64,000 bases of DNA from Streptosporangium lutulentum (GCF_030811455.1 NZ_JAUSQU010000001.1:3162001-3226000); one strand, 5' to 3'. Positions 32,750 to 41,403 are shown, counted from the stretch's first letter. The notes: generated by a model not told the origin, from the sequence alone. Numbers and translations: made by a program.

Positions 32750-33997
32750 GCGGACCCGGCCTGACCTGCGATGCTTGCGGGAAAGAGGGGCGGAGATACC
32801 GACGCGGGCTCTGCGGCCATTGCGCGTTGGCCGAAGACTTGCGAGCTGTCCTGAACCGTGGAGACGGCAGCATTCGGGCCGAGCTGCTGCCCTTCTTCGA
32901 CGGCTTTCGCGCGATGGGCAACCCGCGGGCGGGCATTCAGTGGATCCGTCATCCCCATGTTCATCAAATGCTCCGGACCCTGGCCGACCCGGCCACACCC
33001 CTCACGCACGAGACGCTCAACGTGATGTCGCCCTGGCGTTCGGGCCTACCTGCGCGACCTTCTGATGCTGCACGGCGTCCTTTCGCCCGCAGACCGGCAC
33101 CTCATACTGTTCCAGCGGTGGCTGCGCGACACCCTCAACCAGATCACCGAACCCGATGGCCGGCAGCTGGTGGCCAGGTTCGCCACCTGGCACTGCCTCC
33201 ATCGGCTCCGGCGGTTCGCCGAACACGGGCCGATCACCGAGAAGCAAACCCAGCAGGCCCGAGGCGAGATCCTGCAGGCCATCGCGTTCTTGACCTGGTT
33301 AGACCAGCATGGCCGCACCCTCGCCACCTGCGACCAGACCGACATCGACGGCTGGTATGCGGGCGCCTACACCGCCAGACGCCTCACCCACGCCTTCCTC
33401 AGGTGGGCCATGCGGACCAAGCTCCTGCCCCGGCTGGCACTCCCGCACCACCCCACCACCAACCCCGCGCCCATCAGCCAGCAGCAGCGCCTGGCCGCCC
33501 TGCGCCGTCTCCTCACCGACGACGAGATCCCTCTGCTCACCCGGACCGCCGCCGTCATGGTGCTGCTCTATGCCCAGCCTCTGACTCGGATCCTGCGTCT
33601 GACCATCGACGACGTTGTCCAACACGACGGCCACGTCAGCCTCCGCCTCGGCGACCCAGCCACACCCGTCCCGGAGCCCTTCGCCACCCTGCTACTGCGC
33701 CACCTCGACCAGCGCCTCAACCTGAGCACCGCGACCAATCAGAATTCCCGCTGGCTCTTCCCTGGCCGCCTCGGCGGCCAGCCCATGACCACCGACGCCA
33801 TTGAACAACGACTGCGAACCCACCAGATCGCCACCCTCAACAGCCGGGCCGCCGCACTACGGCACCTGGTTCTTCAGGCACCGGCACCGGTCATCGCCCG
33901 GATGCTCGGCTACACCGACCAGCAGACCAGCCGCATCGCTACTGCCTCCGGCAGCCCATGGAGCCGCTATGCCCCAGGCGACGACCACTCCCCGTGA
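32746..33997 (+). pseudogene. Zinc-finger recombinase-like protein, frameshifted
   Basis: Starts at GTG 32746. The first about 95 codons include a zinc-ribbon-like CDACGKEG...GLCGHC segment and PFFDGFRAMGNPRAGIQWI. Near 33040 one extra base shifts the frame, and the body continues in the frame ending at 33997 (RAYLRDLLMLHGVLSPADRH, then LLTRTAAVMVLLYAQPLTRI, then NSRAAALRHLVLQ and RMLGYTDQQTSR). The C-terminal half resembles the catalytic fold of tyrosine recombinases, but a nucleophilic tyrosine is not evident. Intact it would be about 416 residues. It may be a partner or regulator of the first recombinase. The shift might be a recent mutation. Confidence 0.7.
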
Positions 33998-34057
33998 CGA
34001 CCTCGGGCTCAACCACAGCCGAATAGGCGACAGTTGATTACGCGAGGTCGCCAGAGT
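33914..34057 (+). repeat. 144-bp direct repeat, copy 1
   Basis: Matches 36310-36453 with three visible differences and no gaps. This copy includes the last 84 bases of the third recombinase-module gene, then the core CGAATAGGCGAC (34020-34031), and GGCGAC...GTCGCC as an inverted repeat at the right end. It probably defines the right end of the module. Confidence 0.85.
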
Positions 34058-34065
34058 CCGCCCCC

Positions 34066-34440
34066 CACGAGAACCTGGACACCACCAACCCCCGGCGGAC
34101 GGCTCGTCTTCCACGTCTTCGCCGCGCTCGCGGAGTTCATCCGCGAGTTGATCGTCATCGGTACCAAGGAGGGCCTCGCGGCCGCCCGCGCCCGCGGCCG
34201 GGTCGGCGGACGCCCCAGCGTCGCCACCGAGGAGATCGTTCGCGCCGCCCGCGACCTGCTGCCCGACCCGGGCCGCTCCATCACCTCGATCGCGAAACTA
34301 CTGGGCGTCTCCCCGGGCACTCTGTACAACCACATCCCGGACCTGCGCGAGCTGCGCGCCGGCTCCGTTCCCCGTCAGCTCGAAGCGCCGACGGAGTCGG
34401 CCAGCTCCAGCAAGATCAATCTCAGCGGCACTTTCCGTAC
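34066..34440 (+). pseudogene. Serine resolvase, C-terminal fragment (Tn3 type)
   Basis: Reads ENLDTT, then after a one-base shift near 34092 GGRLVFHVFAALAEFIREL, GTKEGLAAARARGRVGGRP, and the terminal helix-turn-helix SITSIAKLLGVSPGTLYNHI. This is the E-helix and DNA-binding end of a Tn3-family resolvase/invertase. The catalytic N-terminal part with the active serine is missing. It begins a few bases after the end of the 144-bp repeat, as though the module displaced the 5' half. Confidence 0.88.
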
Positions 34441-34445
34441 CTCAA

Positions 34446-35141
34446 CTACTCACACTCGTGGAAGGCCGTGGTCGTCTCAAGTGCGGCCCGCCCAGTCGTG
34501 ACCTGGTTCACCGGCGCGGCCTCGTCGGCATAGCCGAAGGAGATGCCGACGAGCAGCTTTCCCGTGGTGACGCCGAGTTCGCCGCGAATGGTGTCGGCGT
34601 AGAAGCTCAGCAGCCCCTGAGGGCAGCTGTCCACGCCGTACGCGGTCATCGCCAGCAGCAGCGTCTGCATGTAGGCGCCGACATCCGCGGCCAGCCGCGG
34701 CCCGCCGTCGCCGGTGACGAACAGGAACGCCACGTGCGGCGCCCCATAGAAGCGCAGACTCTCGGCGTCGTAGGCCGCCCGCGCCGCGTGGTTGTCAAGA
34801 CCGATGCCCAGCGCGCCGTAGAGCTCGGCGCCGAACTCCGCTCGCCGGGCCTGGTGCACTTGCGAGTACATGTCCTCCGAATACGGGAAGTCGACCGAGA
34901 CGCGCCGCTCGGCGTGGGCCCTGGGCAGGGCGTCCGCCAGCCGGTCACGCACCGCGCCGCTGGCCACCTCCACCTGCCACGGCTGGGCGTTGGAATTGGA
35001 CGGCGCGGCGCCGGCCAGGGAGAAGATCGCGCGCACCGTCTCCTCGGGTACGGCTTGCGGCCGGAACGCGCGCGTGGCACGACGTCCACGGATCAGCCTT
35101 TCGGCCTGGCTGCTCAGCTCGAAGGTCTCCGCCCGGTTCAT
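34446..35141 (-). CDS. Nitroreductase-family flavoprotein
   Basis: 231 residues from ATG 35141, with GAGGAGC upstream. The FMN-binding start RRATRAFRPQAVPEETVRAI (about 19-39), the AAPSNSNAQPWQVEV signature (about 45-60) and the late VGISFGYADE block mark an NAD(P)H-dependent nitroreductase. It reduces nitro or quinone compounds as a dimer. It is divergent from a TetR gene. The spacer holds two copies of a 18-bp palindromic site, so it is almost certainly repressed by that regulator. Confidence 0.93.
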   Translation of the reverse strand: MNRAETFELSSQAERLIRGRRATRAFRPQAVPEETVRAIFSLAGAAPSNSNAQPWQVEVASGAVRDRLADALPRAHAERRVSVDFPYSEDMYSQVHQARRAEFGAELYGALGIGLDNHAARAAYDAESLRFYGAPHVAFLFVTGDGGPRLAADVGAYMQTLLLAMTAYGVDSCPQGLLSFYADTIRGELGVTTGKLLVGISFGYADEAAPVNQVTTGRAALETTTAFHECE

Positions 35142-35166
35142 GGGACGCTCCTCAACAACGACTTAA

Positions 35167-35238
35167 GTAAACGGAAGCGTTTACCTCCTGCTGTGAAGCT
35201 ACCACCACGCACGAAGTGAAGTAAACGCAGGCGTACAC
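35167..35238. promoter_or_regulatory. Paired palindromic TetR operators
   Basis: GTAAACGGAAGCGTTTAC (35167-35184) is a perfect 7-bp-arm palindrome. GTAAACGCAGGCGTACAC (35221-35238) is a close variant 54 bases away. One lies beside each divergent start, between the nitroreductase and the TetR gene. Confidence 0.85.
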
Positions 35239-35245
35239 TTGGTCC

Positions 35246-35857
35246 ATGCTGACGGCCACAACACCGCAACGGCAGGGGCGCGGCGGACGTGAGCGCATCC
35301 TGGCCGCCGCCGCCCGTTTGTTCGCGAACCAGGGGATCGGCGCGACCGGCATGGAGCAGATCGCGGACGAGGCTCCAGTGTCCAAACGCACGCTCTACGC
35401 GCACTTCCGGACCAAGAACGACCTGGTGATCGCCCACCTGCAAGACCTCATCTCATCGGGCAACACCCTGGAGAGCGTGCTGACCCGCGAGGACCTCTCC
35501 CCGTGGGAGCGGATCCTGCAGCTGTTCGACCTGCCCGTGGCGGACGCGGCCCCGGTGCGCGGGTGCCCGTTCATCGATGCCGCGGCGGAGTTCCCCGACC
35601 CCGGGAGCGTGGTCCACTCCTACGCCCGCGAGCAGAAACTGCGGATGGTGCAGCTGGTCACCGCGCTGCTGACGGAGCTTGGCTGCCGCGACCCCGCCGT
35701 ACTCGCCGAGCAACTGGTCACCCTCGCGGACGGGGCGGCCAGCCGCGCCATGGTGCTGGGCGAGGCCGGCTACGGCCGGCACGCACGGGCCGCCGCGGAG
35801 ATCCTCCTCGCACACAGCCTGGCGGAACGGGCTGACGGGGGCGGCGAGGCTCGATGA
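35246..35857 (+). CDS. TetR-family transcriptional regulator
   Basis: 203 residues from ATG 35246. TetR_N is clear (RERILAAAARLFANQGIGA, then MEQIADEAPVSKRTLYAHFRTK, about residues 14-56). The C-terminal domain has CPFIDAAAEFPDPGSVVHSY. One operator copy sits just before its start, so it is probably autoregulated and represses the divergent nitroreductase. The ligand may be a nitro or quinone compound, by analogy only. Confidence 0.92.
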   Translation: MLTATTPQRQGRGGRERILAAAARLFANQGIGATGMEQIADEAPVSKRTLYAHFRTKNDLVIAHLQDLISSGNTLESVLTREDLSPWERILQLFDLPVADAAPVRGCPFIDAAAEFPDPGSVVHSYAREQKLRMVQLVTALLTELGCRDPAVLAEQLVTLADGAASRAMVLGEAGYGRHARAAAEILLAHSLAERADGGGEAR

Positions 35858-36309
35858 TGTGCGCGTCGTGAACGAGCCGCCTCACCCATGAGGCCAGCGC
35901 CGGCGCAAGTGTGACGACGCTGGCCATGAGCCCGGCAGGCGGGTATGGCCGCCGGTCCGAAAGACAGAGCCAGCGGGCCGGCGGGCGCGGAGCCGGCCGA
36001 GGACGGACGGCCCGCCGGCGAAGCACCAGAGCGCGATCACCGGGTCGCAGATGGCGCAGCCGAAGGAGGAGTGCTCGGCGAAGGGCAGGATCGGGGCATC
36101 CTTAAGGTGGTGGATGACGTCCCACACGGCTGCAACCTGCTGCTGAGCATCGAGGGAAGCGGCACCATCGACTGGAACACCGGCCCGGACAGCCAGTTCG
36201 ACTTCGCGATCAACACCGACCCGCTCAACGGCACCATCACCGTGTCCGCCACCATCACCTCGGGCCCGCTGACCGGTGACAGCGGCATCGCTGTTCCCGT
36301 CCTCGCCCA
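35858..36309. other. Degenerate region with two gene fragments
   Basis: On the minus strand 36100 to about 35960 a frame reads DAPILPFAEHSSFGCAICDP, which looks genuinely coding but has no start. On the plus strand 36112-36309 a frame with GCNLLLSIEGSGTIDWNTGP and DPLNGTITVSATITSGPL leads straight into the 144-bp repeat at 36310. Neither fragment can be assigned to a family. Both look like remnants cut by the arrival of the repeat. Confidence 0.45.
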
Positions 36310-36453
36310 ACCGACCAGCAGACCAGCCGCATCGCTACTGCCTCCGGCAGCCCGTGGAGCCGCTATACCCCAGGCGACGACCACTCCCCGTGACGACCTC
36401 GGGCTCAACCACAGCCGAATAGGCGACAGTTGATTACGCGAGGCCGCCAGAGT
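36310..36453 (+). repeat. 144-bp direct repeat, copy 2
   Basis: Solo copy of the right end of the recombinase module (see 33914-34057), 2396 bases from the first and in the same orientation. It includes the core CGAATAGGCGAC at 36416-36427. No recombinase genes accompany it, and it is followed immediately by a perfect hairpin. Confidence 0.85.
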
Positions 36454-36474
36454 GGCACCCCTCGTAGGGGTGCC
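36454..36474. terminator. Perfect short hairpin
   Basis: GGCACCCCT pairs with AGGGGTGCC around a three-base loop (CGT). It starts at the base following the 144-bp repeat and may be a terminator insulating the ArsR operon, or part of the insertion target. Confidence 0.6.
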
Positions 36475-36650
36475 GTCAACGAGCGGCGAACCCGGTGACA
36501 GGTAACCCGCCGATAGCTTTCGGATCGAAGGCGCCCTGCTCGCTCGTCGGTGTCGTCGGACGCTTCGGCTTCGGCGAGGAGGCGGCAGCCGCCGGCAAGG
36601 GTCACGATCGTCATCTGACAAGGCCTGCCTGATTCCTCCGGTTTTACGCA

Positions 36651-36664
36651 TGCCGATATGGGCA
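36651..36664. promoter_or_regulatory. Possible ArsR operator at the gene start
   Basis: TGCCGATATGGGCA is a short dyad (TGCC/GGCA with six bases between) directly before the ArsR start codons. ArsR-type regulators often bind such sites over their own start. The call is tentative because the arms are only four bases. Confidence 0.35.
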
Positions 36665-36665
36665 T

Positions 36666-37019
36666 ATGATGGCACCCATGGCACGAGCAGCGACGACGTC
36701 GGACATCTTCAACGCGATCGCCGAGCCGCAGCGCCGGGAGATCCTGATGCTGCTGCGGGCGGGTGAGCGGCCGGTGACCGAGTTGGCCCAGGAATTGGGG
36801 ATGACCCAGCCGGGGGCGTCCAAACACCTGCGGGTGCTCCGGGAGGTCGGACTGGTGCGGGACCGCAAGGCAGGCAAGCAGCGCCTGTACGACCTTGACG
36901 CCCGCGGGCTGCGATCGGTCCACGAGTGGACCGGCGGGTTCGAGCGGTTCTGGAACGAGAGCTTCGACCGGCTGGACGCCTACGTGCAGGACCTCAAGCA
37001 GGCAAGACAGGAGGAATAG
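36666..37019 (+). CDS. ArsR-family transcriptional regulator
   Basis: 117 residues from ATG 36666; ATG 36678 is equally likely. It is a winged-helix regulator: DIFNAIAEPQRREILMLLRA, ELAQELGMTQPGASKHLRVL as the recognition helix, and VRDRKAGKQRLYDLD as the wing. It lacks the metal-binding ELCVCDL motif and so is not a metal sensor. It belongs to the group paired with SRPBCC/AHSA1 genes, as here, which begins three bases later. Likely one operon with the next two genes. Confidence 0.9.
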   Translation: MMAPMARAATTSDIFNAIAEPQRREILMLLRAGERPVTELAQELGMTQPGASKHLRVLREVGLVRDRKAGKQRLYDLDARGLRSVHEWTGGFERFWNESFDRLDAYVQDLKQARQEE

Positions 37020-37022
37020 CTG

Positions 37023-37529
37023 ATGAGCGAGATGGGACGAGGAGCGCCGGCGCAGTCCGCGACGGCCGACCGCGAGATCGTGATCTCCCGGGTCATCGAC
37101 GCCCCACGGGAGCTGGTGTTCGAGGCGTTCACCGAGGTCCGGCACCTGTCGAGGTGGTGGGGACCGGAGGGGTTCACCACCACCACGCGGTCCTTCGAGT
37201 TCCGCGTCGGCGGAGAGTGGGACTTCGTGATGCACGGACCGGACGGGACGGACTACCAAGAGTGGATCACCTGGATCGAGCTCGCCCCGCCGGAACGGAT
37301 CGCGATGCTGCACGGTGAGACCCGCGACGACCCGAACGCCTTCGAGTCGGTCCTGACGTTCGAGCCCGACGGCACGGCGACCCGGATCGAGATGCACACG
37401 GTGTTCCCCACCAAGGAGCAGCGCGACGAGGCGGTCGAGAAGTACCACGCGATCGAGGGTGGCCGGCAGACCCTGAGCAACCTGGCTGCCTACGTCACCG
37501 AGACCGTTCGGAAGGGAGCGGAGGACTGA
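37023..37529 (+). CDS. SRPBCC (AHSA1-like) ligand-binding protein
   Basis: 168 residues from ATG 37023. The helix-grip fold is evident: VISRVIDAPRELVFEAFTE at the start, the WWGPEGFTTT signature, GGEWDFVMHGPDGT and a closing long helix with GGRQTLSNLAAYV. These proteins bind small hydrophobic molecules. In the ArsR-SRPBCC arrangement the regulator normally controls this gene. Its stop overlaps the next start by one base (TGATG). Confidence 0.9.
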   Translation: MSEMGRGAPAQSATADREIVISRVIDAPRELVFEAFTEVRHLSRWWGPEGFTTTTRSFEFRVGGEWDFVMHGPDGTDYQEWITWIELAPPERIAMLHGETRDDPNAFESVLTFEPDGTATRIEMHTVFPTKEQRDEAVEKYHAIEGGRQTLSNLAAYVTETVRKGAED

Positions 37530-38149
37530 TGGCCGGAAAGGTGTTCTTCAGCGTGTCGATGTCGCTGGACGGGTTCATCGCGCCCGAGTCCCCCGAGGAC
37601 TTGATGAAGCGGCAGTGGATGGAACTACAGCAGTGGATCTTCCCGCTGCGGTTCTTCCGGGAGAACCTGAAGCTCGGCGAGGGCGGTAAGGAAGGGCGCG
37701 ACGACGACATCGTGCGGGAGACGTTCGAGCGCACCGGCGCGAATGTCATGGGCAAGCGCATGTTCGACGCCGGCGAGCAGATGTGGCCGCAGGAGGCGCC
37801 GTTCCACACGCCGGTCTTCGTCGTGACGCACGAGAAGCGTGACCCCTGGGAGCGGCCGGGCGGAACCACCTTCCACTTCGTCAACGACGGCATCAAGTCC
37901 GCCCTCGACCAGGCCCGCCAAGCCGCCGGCGACCGCGACGTCCGCATCGCGGGCGGCGGCGCGACGATCCTGGAGTACATGAACGCCGGCCTGATCGACG
38001 AATTCTCGATCGCGCTCTCACCCGTGCTGTTCGGCTCCGGAGTCCGCCTGTTCGAGGGCGTGGACGCGGGCCGCGTGGCCCTGGAGCCGGTCCGCGCGGA
38101 GCCCTCCCCAAGGGTGACGCACCTGACCTACACCGTCCGGGAGCGATAA
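37529..38149 (+). CDS. Dihydrofolate reductase family protein (RibD C-terminal domain)
   Basis: 206 residues from ATG 37529. It opens FFSVSMSLDGFIAPE, contains VMGKRMFDAGEQMW (cofactor contact) and VRIAGGGATILEYMNAGLID (the NADPH motif), and ends SPRVTHLTYTV. This is the RibD_C/DHFR-like fold used by many stand-alone reductases of unknown substrate. Third gene of the ArsR operon. The reaction is presumably NADPH-dependent reduction. Confidence 0.92.
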   Translation: MAGKVFFSVSMSLDGFIAPESPEDLMKRQWMELQQWIFPLRFFRENLKLGEGGKEGRDDDIVRETFERTGANVMGKRMFDAGEQMWPQEAPFHTPVFVVTHEKRDPWERPGGTTFHFVNDGIKSALDQARQAAGDRDVRIAGGGATILEYMNAGLIDEFSIALSPVLFGSGVRLFEGVDAGRVALEPVRAEPSPRVTHLTYTVRER

Positions 38150-38560
38150 CTGTCCCGACCTCAGCGCTCTCCCACCGAGGCCGGCTGCCCGCGGACGGCC
38201 CGGCCCGCCCCGGCGGTGACGGATGGCGATACGTGCTCACCTATGAGGGAGCTGACCACGTGCGCCGACACGGTGTCCGACTGCCGTCCGCAGTGATCCC
38301 CGGCTACGACGAACTTCCCAGCAACGAGAACAGCGACGAAGCAGCGTTCGTGACTCGCCACGAGGCGGCGATCGAGCCGGCCAACCTGGTGCAGACCGGG
38401 CTGGTGATCGACGCCACCGAGAACGACGGCTGGTCACCGGAACAGGTCACCGCCAGGCCCTGACGAGGCCGCACGCTCCAGGCGTCCGGACGGGGAGAGC
38501 GACAAATAGGAGTGCCGTAAAAAACGTGTCACCAACCACAAACCAGAGAGAAGGGGCAGG
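38150..38560. other. Gap between the DHFR-like gene and the MFS gene
   Basis: The gap contains one possible small gene at 38233-38463 (separate entry). Otherwise nothing is recognised, and no strong hairpin was found although the flanking genes converge. Confidence 0.4.
38233..38463 (+). CDS. Possible small protein, unassigned
   Basis: 76 codons from GTG 38233 ending TGA 38463. The composition is ordinary for a protein (for example SDEAAFVTRHEAAIEPANL) and not arginine/proline-rich as chance frames here are. There is no recognised domain, no clear ribosome-binding site and no homologue I can name. It may be a remnant. Confidence 0.3.
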   Translation: MLTYEGADHVRRHGVRLPSAVIPGYDELPSNENSDEAAFVTRHEAAIEPANLVQTGLVIDATENDGWSPEQVTARP

Positions 38561-40012
38561 TCAGAGGCTTGCATCGAGGAGCTGCGATCGCTGGTCGGCG
38601 GGCCTGGCGTCGCGCAGGCCGAAGGCGGAGACCGCCGCCCCCAGCAGCACCATGACCACCGGGACGACGAGCGCGGTGCGGTAGGCGTCCAGCACCGCGC
38701 CCGGTGAGCCATCGGCGCCGGCCACTGCGATCCCGTACACCGCGGTCGCCGCGGAGATCCCGACCGCCGAGCCGAACTGGGTGAAGGTGTACAGCAGGCC
38801 GCCGGCCAGGCCCTGCTCCTCCTCCGCCACGCTGTCGGTTGCCGCGATCGTGAGCGGACCGTAGGCGAGGGCGAAGGCGGTGCCCGAGATGATCAGGGTC
38901 GGGAACATCGCCGCGTACGACCAGTCCATCTCCACCAGCAGGAAGAGCCCGTACGCCACAATCGCCAGCAGGAAGCCGCCGAAGATCACCCGGGCGTGGC
39001 CGTACCGGTTCACCAGGCGGGGGGTGAGGATGGGAGCCAGCACGGCGTCGCAACCCATCGCGATCAGCGCGATCGCCGTCTGCAGGGAGGACCAGCCGCG
39101 CAACTCCTGCAGGTAGAGCGTGACGATGAACTGAAAGCCGAAGAACGCACCCAGAAAGAGCAGCGCGGCGAGGTTGGCCCGGACCATCGCGGCCTTGCGG
39201 AAGATCCCCAGCCGGACGAGCGGCGCTTTGGCACGCCGTTCGATCACGATGAACGCCGCCACCAACGCCAGCCCGGCGGCGAACGCGCCGATGGTCAGCC
39301 CGAGCCCTTCGCCGCCGTGCTCGAGCCGGACGATGCCGTAGGCGAGCAGCAGCATCGCGGCGGCGGCGCTGGCCGCGCCGGCCAGGTCGTAGCCGCGATG
39401 CACGGGCTCGGGGCGGGCCTCGGCGGGCAGCAGCCTGAGCGCCGCCAGCAGGAGAGCGCCGGCCAAGAACACCGGGGCGAAGAACACCCAGCGCCAGCCG
39501 AGTTCGGTCAGCAGCCCGCCGATGACGAGGCCCAGCGAGAAGCCGCCGGCGCCGACGCCGGCGAAGACCAGCAGGGCCTTGTCGCGCTGCGGCCCCTGCG
39601 GATACGAGGTCGTGATGATCGACAGGGCGGCGGGGGTCATGAAGGCCGCCGCCACACCGGTGACGAACCGGGCCAGGACCAGCATCCAGCCGTCGGTCGC
39701 GAAGCCGCCCAGCATGGAGAAGACCAGGAAGACGCCCAGCCAGGTGAGGAACATCCGCCGCCTGCCCAGCAGGTCGGCGGCGCGGCCGCCAAGCAGGGTG
39801 AAACCGGCGTAGCCCAGCACGTAGCCACTCATCACCCACGCAGCGGTGCCGGTGGTCAGGCCGAGGTCGGCGCGGATGGTGGGAACGGCAACGGCCAGCA
39901 TGGCGACGTCGCTGCCCTCGAGGAAGATCGTGCCGCACAGGATGAGCAGCAGAGCCCAGGCTCGCCCGCTCATGCGGGCCGCGGGAACGGGGGACACGGA
40001 TGCGCTCCTCAC
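38561..40012 (-). CDS. MFS drug-efflux transporter (DHA2-like)
   Basis: 483 residues from ATG 40012. Fourteen or so helices can be followed, starting with LLLILCGTIFLEGSDVAMLA; motif A reads GGRAADLLGRRRMF and the DVAMLAVAVPTI block is the DHA2 signature D1. Motif C is GLVIGGLLTELGWRW. It is likely a proton-driven exporter of drugs or of a secondary metabolite. No regulator adjoins it. The reading frame immediately upstream (ending at 40009) has protein-like residues but no start I can support. Confidence 0.92.
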   Translation of the reverse strand: MRSASVSPVPAARMSGRAWALLLILCGTIFLEGSDVAMLAVAVPTIRADLGLTTGTAAWVMSGYVLGYAGFTLLGGRAADLLGRRRMFLTWLGVFLVFSMLGGFATDGWMLVLARFVTGVAAAFMTPAALSIITTSYPQGPQRDKALLVFAGVGAGGFSLGLVIGGLLTELGWRWVFFAPVFLAGALLLAALRLLPAEARPEPVHRGYDLAGAASAAAAMLLLAYGIVRLEHGGEGLGLTIGAFAAGLALVAAFIVIERRAKAPLVRLGIFRKAAMVRANLAALLFLGAFFGFQFIVTLYLQELRGWSSLQTAIALIAMGCDAVLAPILTPRLVNRYGHARVIFGGFLLAIVAYGLFLLVEMDWSYAAMFPTLIISGTAFALAYGPLTIAATDSVAEEEQGLAGGLLYTFTQFGSAVGISAATAVYGIAVAGADGSPGAVLDAYRTALVVPVVMVLLGAAVSAFGLRDARPADQRSQLLDASL

Positions 40013-40376
40013 CCGTTGAGTCGCTTGGTCACATCCGGTTCATCAGCGACGGACGCTGTCCGTCGCGCAAGCCGCACGAGCCCAGCCACGTCGCCCGTGC
40101 CCGCACGTCGAACCATCCATCCCGGAGCCCCCATGATCGCCATGGCCGCGACCGTACCAAGCACCCAGCGACCTAGGCCACGCCTTTTATCCGTACCCGG
40201 CGTCTGGGGGCGGAACGTGCTTGCGCCCGGACGCCCCACGACTTGCGCCCTGGTTCCCTCTCCAGCGGTCGGCCGCAACCAAGCGCAGCGGAACGAAAAC
40301 GTATGCTGAGCCCGTTCTTGTGGGTCAACCGCGACGGCTGAACGCGGGAGCCGGCTCCCGTTGCCCCGCACGGCCA
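40013..40376. other. Region upstream of the MFS gene
   Basis: A minus-strand frame ending at 40009 contains RRAGTGDVAGLVRLARR, reminiscent of the start of a GNAT acetyltransferase, but it lacks the remaining motifs and a defined start. I treat it as unproven. No other feature is seen. Confidence 0.35.
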
Positions 40377-41162
40377 TCAGTTGAGCGCTTGGACGACGTA
40401 GAGGCCGGCCAGGGCGATGGCCAACACTCCCAGTAGCAGCCGCAGTCCGGTCTCTGGCAGGCGTGGCTGGAGGTGGGCGCCCAGATAGCCGCCGATCAGC
40501 CCGCCCAGTCCGCACACCAGGCCCAGCGCCCAGTCCGGCGCGATGTCGCCGGGAGTGGCCAGCGCCAGGACGGCGTAGGTGAGCGCTCCCGCGATCGAGG
40601 TGAGGAACGTCGAGGCCAGCGCGGCGGGTGCGACCTTGGCGACCGGCAGGCCACGCCCGACCAGGATCGGTCCGAGCAGTGACCCGCCGCCGATGCCGTA
40701 CATGCCGCCGACCATCCCCACGACCACCGCGAGCGCGAAGACAGCACGCGCGGAGGGATCATCGGGCGCGCTGTGGCGGCCAGGTGAGCGCACCGTGCGC
40801 ACGCACAACCACAGGCCCAACGGGAACAGCAAACAGGCCACCAGGAGACGGAACACCTGGGCGCCGGGCAGCAGGAAGACCCGCACGATCGCACCGATGA
40901 CGACGCCGGGCAAGGTGCCGAGCACCAGCAGGCGCGTCAGCGACCCGCCCAGATGGCCGCGCTTGCGGTACCGCAGCAACGCGCCAGGGGTGGCCACGAC
41001 GTTGAACAGCAGGTTGGTGGGCGTCACCGCCGGACTGGGCACCTGCAACACGCTGAGCTGGACCGGCAGCAGGAACACCGCGCCCGACACCCCGACCGGA
41101 GTGGTGACCACCGAGATGAGCAGGCCCGCGGCGAACCCAAGCAGCCCCTGCCACCAACTCAT
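40377..41162 (-). CDS. TauE/SafE-family membrane permease
   Basis: 261 residues from ATG 41162. Two halves of four helices each, with the family motifs TPVGVSGAVFLLP and SPAVTPTNLLFNVVATPG in the first and GGMYGIGGGSLLGPILV and APAALASTFLTSIAGALTY in the second. Members export sulfonate- or sulfur-containing anions or similar compounds. The substrate is unknown here. The second half's GIGGGS motif is intact, and length is normal. Confidence 0.9.
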   Translation of the reverse strand: MSWWQGLLGFAAGLLISVVTTPVGVSGAVFLLPVQLSVLQVPSPAVTPTNLLFNVVATPGALLRYRKRGHLGGSLTRLLVLGTLPGVVIGAIVRVFLLPGAQVFRLLVACLLFPLGLWLCVRTVRSPGRHSAPDDPSARAVFALAVVVGMVGGMYGIGGGSLLGPILVGRGLPVAKVAPAALASTFLTSIAGALTYAVLALATPGDIAPDWALGLVCGLGGLIGGYLGAHLQPRLPETGLRLLLGVLAIALAGLYVVQALN

Positions 41163-41207
41163 CGGCTCACCGTCCGGGCTTCCACATCGCAGAGTCTGTC
41201 AGAGCAC

Positions 41208-41403
41208 GCTGTCCACCCCCGCGCCCGACGACGGGCGCGGGGTGCTGGTCCGGCTCACCCCGCACGGGGTGAAGGCTGCCTCCCGGCTGGCCGAGGCCAG
41301 AGCCGAGCGATTCTCCGCCGTCCTGGACCGAGTCCCCTAAGGCGAACGCGCCGACGTGCTGCGCGCCCTGACCATCCTCACGGAGGCCATAGATGAAACC
41401 TAA
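41208..41403 (+). pseudogene. MarR-family regulator, C-terminal remnant
   Basis: Starting at about 41208 the frame reads DDGRGVLVRLTPHGVKAASR, the wing of a MarR helix-turn-helix, and continues through AEARAERFSAVLDRVP to a stop at 41340. After the stop the same frame continues GERADVLRALTILTEAIDET to 41403, so the stop is a nonsense mutation within a longer C-terminus. The N-terminal helices are missing. The ribosome-binding site of the next gene lies inside it. Confidence 0.75.

Noticed and set aside
33000..33070. Programmed frameshifting in the third recombinase-module gene
   Set aside because: No slippery heptamer or downstream stem is apparent near 33040, so a mutation or sequencing error is more likely.
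38996..40309. A 437-codon plus-strand frame
   Set aside because: Antisense to the MFS gene at 38561-40012, with the same low-complexity look.
40009..40515. A minus-strand frame overlapping the start of the MFS gene
   Set aside because: Only its last 40 codons look protein-like; there is no start with a ribosome-binding site and no complete domain.
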